Source: Planctomycetota bacterium (GTDB lineage Bacteria > Planctomycetota > UBA8742 > UBA2392). Taken from it: DNA of 64,000 nucleotides. The stretch is from the NCBI GenBank assembly GCA_020638675.1, contig JACKID010000002.1, positions 124,001 through 188,000 of the forward strand, in the 5' to 3' direction. The notes below the pieces were generated by a model. That model searched no databases and was not told where the DNA came from. It saw only the letters and a list, made by a program, of their open reading frames with translations. Of this stretch, positions 32,150 through 39,691 are shown in pieces. A program made the position numbers and the translations under genes. Within the stretch, counting starts at the first letter, position 1; every line of letters begins with the position of its first letter.

Positions 32150-33058
32150 CTACGGGTGGGCCAGGGCGAAGTCGATCGCGGCGCAGACGGCCACGGCCTG
32201 GGCTTCGTTGCATTCTTCCGGGTTCGTCCGCGGGCTGTCGGGATAGACTTCCGTGGTTGTCCGATACTTCGCACTTGTGACTCCGGCGCAAAGCCCCAGC
32301 TCATGGAACGGGTAACGGATTACGCCCGCGCCGACTGTGTCCGTGTCGATCATCTTGCCCTTCCGGTCGGAGGGCGCGATGTGGGTGACCTTCTCGACGG
32401 CGGCGATGATGGCGGCGTGGAACTCCGGCTGTGGGCTGACCGTATCGTCAACGAGGTAGAACCCGTCCGGGATGGTGCCCGGCTTGTGGGGCTTGCCGTC
32501 TCGCGCCGCAAGCGCCGGGCCGAACTCGGATTCGTCGGTGTCGGTGGTCTCATGCAGGTCCAGGTGCACCAACACCGTCAGCGGCGCAACCAGGCGCATC
32601 AGTGCCGCGCACTCTTCGACAGTTGTGCCGGGCTTGAAGGAGCGGTTGGGGTCGATTGCGTGCGGCGTCCAGCGGTGGATTCGCTCATAGCCCCAGGGAC
32701 AGACGCACGGCGCGATCAGGATGTTGCAGCGGCCGTCGTAGTCCGCCGCGTGCTTGTCGGCGAATCGCAGCGCACCGTGCACGCCGCTGGTTTCGTAGCC
32801 ATGCACGCCGCCCGTGACCAGCACCACGGGCAAGTCTTCGCGCCAGTCACGGTTGCGCAGCGCGAACAGCGCGTATCGGTCGGGCGGGTATTCAAGCCGG
32901 CCGTACTGATGAACATCAAAGCGCGCACGCAGACGCTCAATCTCACTCAGCACGTCCGCACTGTAGCTGCGGTGACGCACTTGCTTGGACAACCACGCCG
33001 CCTTTTCGAGATCACCCCAAGGCTGACCGGGAGTGCCGATGGGATATGTGCCAGTCAT
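32150..33058 (-). CDS. M14-family metallocarboxypeptidase or aspartoacylase-like protein
   Basis: The 302-residue cytoplasmic product has the zinc-binding HxxE pair of M14 peptidases (TGGVHGYETSGVHGALRF near residue 82) and the third zinc His in LVHLDLHETTD near residue 164. The glutamate and tyrosine expected of the active site may be in YRTTTEVYPDSP near residue 265. Subgroups of the family remove C-terminal amino acids, succinylglutamate or N-acyl groups; the substrate is not clear here. It sits between the two TPR paralogues, on the opposite strand. Confidence 0.85.
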   Translation of the reverse strand: MTGTYPIGTPGQPWGDLEKAAWLSKQVRHRSYSADVLSEIERLRARFDVHQYGRLEYPPDRYALFALRNRDWREDLPVVLVTGGVHGYETSGVHGALRFADKHAADYDGRCNILIAPCVCPWGYERIHRWTPHAIDPNRSFKPGTTVEECAALMRLVAPLTVLVHLDLHETTDTDESEFGPALAARDGKPHKPGTIPDGFYLVDDTVSPQPEFHAAIIAAVEKVTHIAPSDRKGKMIDTDTVGAGVIRYPFHELGLCAGVTSAKYRTTTEVYPDSPRTNPEECNEAQAVAVCAAIDFALAHP

Positions 33059-33363
33059 GCTCGCTAGCTCCGGAAAACCTCGTTTGCCGCCACGGGGAAT
33101 CTACCAATAGCGGCATCGCGACTACATGGGAGGACTCCAGATGCCGGAACCGGCGCAGAGGCCACGGCGGAACTTCCTGTCGAGTGTTTCGTCGCTGAAT
33201 TCTCCCGTGAAGCCGTACTTGTGACCCTGGCGCTGTCCGCGTCCAGAAGCATGGCGTTGCCGGCGCGGGAAGTGCTCACTCTTGAACTGGTGTTCGCTGC
33301 GGGCTGCTTCCACACCGGAGGTTTCCTGATCCACAGCGCAGGCATAGCGGGTAATCTGCCGCC
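33059..33363. other. Gene-free interval with a possible RHS-core relic
   Basis: No intact gene is seen in these 305 bases. On the minus strand at 33122-33200 the frame contains GHKYGFTGEFSDET, which matches the core of RHS/YD-repeat proteins, followed by GSGIW and then a stop. The flanking frames are broken. It could be the remnant of an RHS gene end or a chance match. Confidence 0.35.
33352..33357 (+). promoter_or_regulatory. -10-like TAATCT six bases before the second TPR gene
   Basis: TAATCT ends six bases before the ATG at 33364, and no ribosome binding site is present. The spacing is the same as for the genes at 5869 and 30335. Confidence 0.4.
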
Positions 33364-34653
33364 ATGTACGCCGAACAAGCCTACTTGTTTCGCCACGCAC
33401 TGATGCGCGATGCCGCGTATGAGATGCAGCTGCCGGGCGACCGGGCGAGGCTGCATGAGTTGTCGTTCTACCTGATCGAAGAAGCCTTCGGCGGCCGGCC
33501 GCCCGAACCCCAGAACTTTGTGCGGCGCGGCGTGATGTCCGATGCACACCCGACGGATGCGATCGCCATTGAGCTTGTTGAGCACGCCGACCTCGCCGAT
33601 TCGGCCGGGCTGAACACTGACCTGCAAACCGCTCGGCGCCTGTATGTGCGTCGGGCCGCGGAGCATGCGGAGCGTGTGTTTGACCACGCCCTCGCCATTC
33701 GCCTCTGGGATCGTCTGATCCCTGAACTCAAGGGCAGCGCCGCGCTGGAAGCCAACAGCCGCGCCGGCAACATCGAGTTCGTAAGCGGTCGAACAACCGA
33801 CGCCAGACGACGCATCGCCCGCTCATTGCAGGACGCTCGTGAGATCGGCGACCGGCACTACGAAGCCATCGCGCTCGGTAGCGCCGCCGCGGCAAGCCTC
33901 GAAGCAGGAGACACTGCGGCGGCCGAGAGTGGTTGCAACGAAGCATTGAGACTCTTGCGCGAGGTCGGCGACCGCACGGGTGAATGCAAGACGCTTGGAG
34001 ATCTTGCATTGATCCAGGAACAGACAGGGCGCAAGCCAATGGCAGAGCGCACCTATCATCAGGCACTTCAACTCGCGCGCGAGATCGGGCTTCTACGACA
34101 GGAATCGGTGCTGCTGATCCACCTCGCAAACCTTCATTGGTTCATGGAACGGCTGGACATCGCCGAAGACTGCCTGGAGCAGGCAAGAGCAATCGCGAAG
34201 CAGATCGGCGATCGACGAGTAGAAGGCGTGGCACTCGGCAACCTTGGCACAATCTACGTGAATGCCGGCCGCAGCTCTGAAGCAGAAACAACCTACCTGG
34301 ACGCACTGACCGTGCACCGCGAAGTGGGCAATCGCCGCAGTGTTGGCGTTGTGCTCGGCAATCTCGCGAACCACTACGGGCGAACCGGACGCGCCCATGA
34401 GGCAGAAGTGCACTACATCGAGGCACTGGCAATCCATCACGAAGTCGGACATCGACGGTTTGTCGGTTCTTGCTCGTGCGACTACGCGAGTTTGCAGGTT
34501 GCGCTGGGCCGCGGCGACGAGGCACGAGAGCTCTGGCGGAAGGGCGCTGCGATTCTCAGGCAGTTGGGTGATGTAGACGAGCTGCAACGCAAGGCAAACG
34601 AAATGAAAGTCGCGTGCAGCAGGGTGGGCATGCAACCATTCGACGCTGACTAA
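33364..34653 (+). CDS. TPR protein, paralogue of the 30335 gene
   Basis: The 429-residue product opens with YLFRHALMRDAAYEMQLPGD, nearly identical to the start of the gene at 30335, and then has about six or seven 40-residue TPR repeats such as GVALGNLGTIYVNAGRSSEA. It is about four repeats shorter than the paralogue. Both end in a similar helix with QPF near the C-terminus (MQPFDAD here). The likely role is the same: a peptide-binding scaffold derived from a STAND regulator that has lost its ATPase part. A hairpin terminator follows at 34656-34685. Confidence 0.85.
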   Translation: MYAEQAYLFRHALMRDAAYEMQLPGDRARLHELSFYLIEEAFGGRPPEPQNFVRRGVMSDAHPTDAIAIELVEHADLADSAGLNTDLQTARRLYVRRAAEHAERVFDHALAIRLWDRLIPELKGSAALEANSRAGNIEFVSGRTTDARRRIARSLQDAREIGDRHYEAIALGSAAAASLEAGDTAAAESGCNEALRLLREVGDRTGECKTLGDLALIQEQTGRKPMAERTYHQALQLAREIGLLRQESVLLIHLANLHWFMERLDIAEDCLEQARAIAKQIGDRRVEGVALGNLGTIYVNAGRSSEAETTYLDALTVHREVGNRRSVGVVLGNLANHYGRTGRAHEAEVHYIEALAIHHEVGHRRFVGSCSCDYASLQVALGRGDEARELWRKGAAILRQLGDVDELQRKANEMKVACSRVGMQPFDAD

Positions 34654-34655
34654 GA

Positions 34656-34685
34656 AAACGGGGACGGATTTCTCCGCCCCCGTTT
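34656..34685. terminator. Terminator between convergent TPR and boxB genes
   Basis: AAACGGGG (34656-34663) and CGGA (34665-34668) pair with TCCG (34673-34676) and CCCCGTTT (34678-34685). The A- and T-flanks allow use in both directions. Confidence 0.8.
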
Positions 34686-34702
34686 GAACTGAATGGGTAC
34701 AC

Positions 34703-35902
34703 CTACGCCGAGTTCTTTGTGCCTGCGTGGGTGGCCTTCTGGTAGGCCCACGGGTCGTTGGGGATCTTCTTTTCCTCGATCCAGCTTGGATCCTTGAAGA
34801 TGTCCGCGACCGTCGCGAGGTCCTTCTCGTTCGGCAGCACTTCTTCGAGGTGCTTCTTGTATTCCTCTTCGCTCAGAAGCTCGCCCTTCACGCTGTACGG
34901 TTGGTTGGCGTAGCGCCCGATTGCGCGGTGGAACTTGATGTCCGGTACGTACAACTTCGGTTGGCCCTCGGGTACGAAGGTGTTGAGGCGGTTGACGATG
35001 TCCGTCACCTCCGCGTGGTAGAGGTCGCGGTTGTGATGGTTCAGCTCCTTGCGGTTGAAGTCCATGTTGCCGGCCTTGCGCTGCTCATCTTCGTCAAAGC
35101 GGCTCTTGAGGCCCCACACGTAGGCCCATTCGGCCGTGCTGCTTTCGTCCTTGCCGAACAGGTCAGTGGCGACGCTGATCCACTTGTTGAACCACTTCTG
35201 CAGCAGCGCGGTCGGAACCTTTCCGGCCTTGATGATGCGGCCAAGCCCGTCGTTGCCAGAACCGAGGTGGAAAGCTTCCTCTTTGAGCATCGGGCCGGCG
35301 CTGCGGGCCAGCGGCGCGAAGCCGCAGGGCGACAGCATCTTGAGCTGGTACTTGCCGTCGCGGTCGACGAAGCAGGTGTAGGTGTAAAAGTCGATCCAGT
35401 TGTCGACGGCTTCGTTGAACGCACCAAGCAGGCGCGGGTTCTTCTCCTCGGGGAAGGCGCCGCTTGCGCGACGCTCCAGCAGCTTGCGTGCTTCCAGCTT
35501 GCCGCTTGAGCCGAAGTGACTCACCAGCACGTTCGCCATCTGCATCCCGTGGCGCATTTCCTCAAGCATGATGCGCACGGCCGCGTAGCGGTCGTAGTCG
35601 TGCGGAACGTTGTCCAGCAGGCGGCGCTGCTGTTCGGTGCTGGCGAACTCGGTGTCGCCCTGCACGAACACAAGCTGCAGCAGCGCGTCGCGCATGGTCT
35701 GGTTCGGGACCTGGCCGATGCGCTCCCACTTGTGCTGGCCGGCGAAGTCGCCGAACTCGACTTCGTTGCTGGGCTTGTCGTCGTAGAGCGGCGTCATGAA
35801 GAAGCTCTCGGCTTCCGGGATTTCGACGCCCACGTCATCGCGCCACATCTTGAAGTAGTCGGTCCAGTCGTCCCACGTGTTGATCGTCTTTCGTACCTGC
35901 AT
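34703..35902 (-). CDS. boxB: Benzoyl-CoA 2,3-epoxidase oxygenase subunit BoxB
   Basis: BoxB is the di-iron oxygenase that, with the reductase BoxA, epoxidises benzoyl-CoA in aerobic benzoate breakdown. The 399-residue product carries the family's di-iron helices: LEEMRHGMQMANVLVSHFG near residue 113 (E-x-x-R-H) and PMLKEEAFHLGSGNDGLGR near residue 206. The stretch FVDRDGKYQLKMLSPCGFAP is close to known BoxB proteins. It is about 70 residues shorter than characterised BoxB. The ATG at 35902 has GGAGAGAG upstream. BoxA, BoxC and benzoate-CoA ligase are not in the window, so it may act on another aryl- or acyl-CoA. A TetR regulator lies directly upstream on the same strand. Confidence 0.9.
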   Translation of the reverse strand: MQVRKTINTWDDWTDYFKMWRDDVGVEIPEAESFFMTPLYDDKPSNEVEFGDFAGQHKWERIGQVPNQTMRDALLQLVFVQGDTEFASTEQQRRLLDNVPHDYDRYAAVRIMLEEMRHGMQMANVLVSHFGSSGKLEARKLLERRASGAFPEEKNPRLLGAFNEAVDNWIDFYTYTCFVDRDGKYQLKMLSPCGFAPLARSAGPMLKEEAFHLGSGNDGLGRIIKAGKVPTALLQKWFNKWISVATDLFGKDESSTAEWAYVWGLKSRFDEDEQRKAGNMDFNRKELNHHNRDLYHAEVTDIVNRLNTFVPEGQPKLYVPDIKFHRAIGRYANQPYSVKGELLSEEEYKKHLEEVLPNEKDLATVADIFKDPSWIEEKKIPNDPWAYQKATHAGTKNSA

Positions 35903-35943
35903 GGCTCTCTCCGTCATGGGGCCTGTGCCCCGTTGGTTGCGTG

Positions 35944-36660
35944 CTATTTGGTCTTCGGAAGTTTGCCCTGAGCGCGGTCAAGGCCACCCTGAGCGCGGTC
36001 AAGGCCGCCCTGAGCGCGGTCAAGGCCGCCCTGACTCAGGCCCTTCACGAACAGGTCTGAATACATGCGCCCGATGTCGGAGGCCTGGAAGGCGCCGTCC
36101 GGGCGATACCATTTGCTGATCCAGTTGATCGCGCCGAGGATCGCGAACGTTGCGAGCTTGCTGTCGACGTTGCGGAACTCGCCGGCCTTGACGCCTTCGT
36201 TGATCACCACGCGCATGCTGCGCTCAAACTGGTCGCGCTTGGTAATGATCTGCGCCAGCAACTCGTCGCGCAGGGCCGCGAAGTCAAGCGCGAGCGCGCT
36301 GCCCTGCAGCTCGTCGATCATCACGTGCACCAGCGCGTCAATCAGCGCCGACAGTTTCTCGGCGGCACTGGCGTCCTTCTGCTCTTCCAGCACTTCGCGC
36401 GTGCGCTCAAGCACGCGGTCGAGGCTGAAGTCGTGGCAAGCGAAGAGAATCTCTTCCTTGTCCTTGAAGTAGTAGTACAGGCTGCCCTTGGTCATCAGCA
36501 GCGCGTCGCTGATGTCTTCCATGCTGGTGCCGTGGTAGCCCTTGCGACGGAACGCCGCGGCCGCGCTGCGCAGAATCGCTTCGCGCTTGAGCTCGGTCTT
36601 TTTCTGTCTGCGTTCGGCTGCCTGCATGGTCGCTTTCGGCTTCGAAACTTGAACATTCAT
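35944..36660 (-). CDS. TetR-family repressor with a repeat-derived C-terminal tail
   Basis: The 238-residue product has an N-terminal TetR helix-turn-helix (REAILRSAAAAFRRKGYHGTSMEDISDALLMTKGSLYYYFKD, residues about 28-68) and a ligand-binding domain resembling repressors of fatty-acid or aromatic-CoA genes. The last 25 residues are three copies of a seven-residue unit, QGGLDRA, encoded by tandem 21-base repeats (35970-36040). The ATG at 36660 is inside a candidate operator (36649-36664), which suggests autoregulation; a later ATG at 36627 is an alternative start. It lies upstream of boxB in the same direction and probably controls it. Confidence 0.88.
   Translation of the reverse strand: MNVQVSKPKATMQAAERRQKKTELKREAILRSAAAAFRRKGYHGTSMEDISDALLMTKGSLYYYFKDKEEILFACHDFSLDRVLERTREVLEEQKDASAAEKLSALIDALVHVMIDELQGSALALDFAALRDELLAQIITKRDQFERSMRVVINEGVKAGEFRNVDSKLATFAILGAINWISKWYRPDGAFQASDIGRMYSDLFVKGLSQGGLDRAQGGLDRAQGGLDRAQGKLPKTK
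35966..36045. repeat. Tandem 21-base repeat CCCTGAGCGCGGTCAAGGCCG
   Basis: Three full copies and a partial copy of a 21-base unit lie in a row inside the 3' end of the TetR gene and stay in frame. The unit contains CCTGAGCGCGGTCAAGG, which resembles a repeat word common in intergenic DNA of many bacteria, so a mobile short repeat may have extended the protein. Confidence 0.8.
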
Positions 36661-36664
36661 TCAA
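36649..36664. promoter_or_regulatory. Candidate TetR operator over the TetR start codon
   Basis: TTGAACATTCATTCAA has perfect 5-base outer arms (TTGAA and TTCAA) and a GAATG-like core similar to operators of FadR/PsrA-type TetR repressors. It overlaps the ATG at 36660. Confidence 0.45.
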
Positions 36665-36757
36665 AAGCATACGCATGGTACAGGAATCTGACCCAATAGT
36701 CAACAACAGGTGCACGCATGCAAGTCCCTTCATCGCAGATGCTTACGGAATCACGGC

Positions 36758-39631
36758 CTAGCTGCCTTGGGTAATGATCGTGCTGTGTTCGCCCGGCTTC
36801 AGGCTGAACTCACGACAGTCTTTCGGCGCAGCCCCGGGCCAGGGAATCAGGCGATAGTGCCCGGGCGGCAGCAGCATGTCGCGGAACGTGAACTCAAGAC
36901 GGCCGTCCGGCATGTACTCGCTGAGGTAGTCAAGTTTCACAACTCGCTGGCCCATATCGAGAGCAACCAGTCGCGGCGCTCGCGGCCCCTGCTCGGGGAA
37001 CCACCAGGCGTCCTCGCACTGCTCCGGTGAGCCGTGCCCCTTGAACACCAGATCGAGCGTCGCGTAGGGCGTGTACTTCTGCTTGCCGAGTTCAACCACG
37101 GTCAACTTGCCTTGCACGTTCACTTCGAATTGCGCAACGAAGTTCCGGCACGAGTCGTCTTCCAGGTATTCCGCGCGATGCACAATGACTCGCATCGTGC
37201 CATGTGGTACGTCGAACGCGCTCCAGTCGGTGCTGCGCCAGAACCAGCCGTCATCGCCGTACATCTCGATGTCGTACCTGATTTCCTTGATGCCGTCCTT
37301 CGGGCCCTCGAAGTCGTTTTCGCCGGCGTAGGGATCGTCGGCATTGGCCAATTCCTCGACGAAGAGGACCTCGGGTTCCTCCGACTCGGCCAGGCGCTTG
37401 GCATTCACGACCAGCTTTCCCGGCACCTTCGCGAGGGATGAGCAGTACCGATCGCCGCTCTTGACCTGCACAGCCACGGTGCCCGGCGGCGCGAACACCA
37501 CGTAATGGTCGCCGTCAACCTGAAGCAGGCTCGCGTGCAGCGGGTCAAACAGGTCGTGATAGAGCGCAGTGGGCTCCTCCAGGTACATGCTGGTACTCAG
37601 GAAGTGGTCGGCCGGCTCGATGCAGAGACCTTCTGCGTCATCGACGGTCACCTGGGGCTGCTGGTCCGCCTCGAAGCCGACTAGCTCAACCTCGAGCACC
37701 GCGCAGCCCGGCAGCGACTGCAGGTCGAATTTGACTTTCGTCGGCCCGTCGGCGCTGAAACGGATTCGTCCCTTCAACTTCTGCCGGCTTCCTGTCAACG
37801 ACCACTCATACTCGCCGGTGGGCACGAACCACGTGGTCGTGGCGTCGGGCAGCAGCTGCTCGTAACCGGCGTCGCGCGTATGCATGCCGGCGCGCAGTGA
37901 CCGGAGGTGTGCGGCATCGCGCCAGTCCCCGACTGCTTCCAGCTCGAGTCCCACGGCTTCGTCCGGCTCTCCCAGCAACGCCGCAAGCTCACCGCTGATG
38001 GCGAACTGCACGTTCAGCACCTTCAGCTCGAACACGTCGCTGCGCGTCTCGCCCGGCTTGAGGGTGAAATGAAACGGCGGCAGGGTGGGCACCAAGGCTG
38101 TCCACTCACCCGGCGACAGCTCGATCGGGCTGGTCTTGCCGGTTGCGGCGTCGTAGCGCACTGCGGCAGGATTTCGCCAGACAATGCCGCCCCCGATCAG
38201 CACCAGGTCTGCTTCCGCCAGCTGCTCGCCGTCGCACCTGATGATCGGCGTCCAGCGGCATACGGTGTCATCGCCGAGCAGCAGTTGCACGGTCTTCGAC
38301 TCGCCCGGCGCCAGCTCAACCAGCACGCCCGCCCCCGGGCCGACGTCCGGGATCGCCAAGTGCCACCAACCGGCGGGGACGCCCGTCAGCACCAGCTCAG
38401 AGCTTTCGTCGCCCGCCGGAACTTCCCATTGAAGTTGCGTCCCTTCGTCGGCGTACTTCAGGGGCCCGGTCCGGCCGTAGGGCCCGCTGTCCGTAAGCAT
38501 GACTTCAATTTCGTCTTCCGGGTTGTCGGGCTTGGGCGACCAGTTCACGCGCACGTGCAACTCGGCCGTGCGGGTATTCGGGAACACGACTTCAAGAGTG
38601 TTCGCGTCGGCGCCGAGATCCATGCGCGCCGAGACGACGCCGTACAGGCGGTGCCATGCGAAGGCGACGACCGTCAGCCGCGGCAACGCGTCGAACTCCG
38701 TGGTGCCGAAGCTGCCGACGGGCCTGAACCCGAGATCCTCGACGTCGCCGTCTTCCATTTCTTCCTGCAGTTCAGCCTCGGTCTTCTCCTCGCCGTTCCA
38801 TTTGCACACGATCTGCCGCGGCAGCAGCTCGCGCTCGACCGCATCCTCCTTCGGCGGCGAGAAGAGTCGCGACTCCGCCCGCGGCAATCCGCTGAACACG
38901 TCATGCCAGTCGGTATCTTCGTAGCTGTCGGTCAGCACGTTCAGGCGCAGCTGGGCGTCGCTGACGGGCACGCCTGACTGATCACGCACGTTGACGGTCA
39001 AGGACGCGAAGCGCCGGACGGGCACGTCAATCGGCGCATCCGTTGGCTTGGCGGTGAGTTCGTAGATGGCGAGGCCCAACCGGAAAGTACCGACCAGCGG
39101 GTACCAGCCGGGCGGCACCGGCACATACAGCCGCGACGCCTGCCGGGCGAAGTCGTCAAAGGCGACATCGGCGTCTTCGTCCGGCTCACCCTCAAGCGGC
39201 GAGACTGTGAGGGCAAGCCGCCCTTCGGCGTCCGTGCGCCGGGGTGCCGGCCGTGTTGCGTCATTAAGGTAGCCGAAGGTCGAGCCGTTGTTGTCGCGCC
39301 CGGCCGGGAACAGCTCAACCTGCGTATCCGCCAACGGCTGCTGGGTGTCGGCGTCGACCACCCTCAGCCAGACCCTGCCGGCAGCCGGGTCGTTGTCCAA
39401 GGGCGCCGGCGGCGGCTCGGGCGGGATGTCGGGCTCGGCATTCTTCGGCGGCGCTTCATTGACCTGCGACCGGCCGGGCAGTGTGTGCACGTCATTCGCG
39501 GGCGCGGCGCAAGATGTGGCTTCCGGAACCTGCGGCTGTGGCGCCTTGACCGTGCCACTCGACAACCACAGGCCGACTGCGACCAGCGCGCCGGCAACCA
39601 GCAGGGAACCAAGCAAGTGTCGCGTCTTCAT
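36758..39631 (-). CDS. Large exported carboxypeptidase-regulatory-like protein, copy 2
   Basis: The 957-residue product has a signal peptide or N-terminal anchor (LLVAGALVAVGLWLS) and then a Pro-rich linker. The rest is beta-type and contains several carboxypeptidase-regulatory-like/CNA-B type stretches, for example VWLRVVDADTQQPLADTQVE near residue 87 and LTVNVRDQSGVPVSDAQLRL near residue 210. No catalytic motif is visible. It has exactly the same length as the gene immediately upstream (39692) and shares its order of blocks, such as RLPPGHYRLIPWPGAA near the end, so the two are a tandem duplication that has since diverged. The gap between them is 60 bases. Confidence 0.8.
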   Translation of the reverse strand: MKTRHLLGSLLVAGALVAVGLWLSSGTVKAPQPQVPEATSCAAPANDVHTLPGRSQVNEAPPKNAEPDIPPEPPPAPLDNDPAAGRVWLRVVDADTQQPLADTQVELFPAGRDNNGSTFGYLNDATRPAPRRTDAEGRLALTVSPLEGEPDEDADVAFDDFARQASRLYVPVPPGWYPLVGTFRLGLAIYELTAKPTDAPIDVPVRRFASLTVNVRDQSGVPVSDAQLRLNVLTDSYEDTDWHDVFSGLPRAESRLFSPPKEDAVERELLPRQIVCKWNGEEKTEAELQEEMEDGDVEDLGFRPVGSFGTTEFDALPRLTVVAFAWHRLYGVVSARMDLGADANTLEVVFPNTRTAELHVRVNWSPKPDNPEDEIEVMLTDSGPYGRTGPLKYADEGTQLQWEVPAGDESSELVLTGVPAGWWHLAIPDVGPGAGVLVELAPGESKTVQLLLGDDTVCRWTPIIRCDGEQLAEADLVLIGGGIVWRNPAAVRYDAATGKTSPIELSPGEWTALVPTLPPFHFTLKPGETRSDVFELKVLNVQFAISGELAALLGEPDEAVGLELEAVGDWRDAAHLRSLRAGMHTRDAGYEQLLPDATTTWFVPTGEYEWSLTGSRQKLKGRIRFSADGPTKVKFDLQSLPGCAVLEVELVGFEADQQPQVTVDDAEGLCIEPADHFLSTSMYLEEPTALYHDLFDPLHASLLQVDGDHYVVFAPPGTVAVQVKSGDRYCSSLAKVPGKLVVNAKRLAESEEPEVLFVEELANADDPYAGENDFEGPKDGIKEIRYDIEMYGDDGWFWRSTDWSAFDVPHGTMRVIVHRAEYLEDDSCRNFVAQFEVNVQGKLTVVELGKQKYTPYATLDLVFKGHGSPEQCEDAWWFPEQGPRAPRLVALDMGQRVVKLDYLSEYMPDGRLEFTFRDMLLPPGHYRLIPWPGAAPKDCREFSLKPGEHSTIITQGS

Positions 39632-39691
39632 CCAGCCCGCCTGATCGAATCACTGTTTCGCGATTGTACCCGGGATGCGACCCTACGCCCG

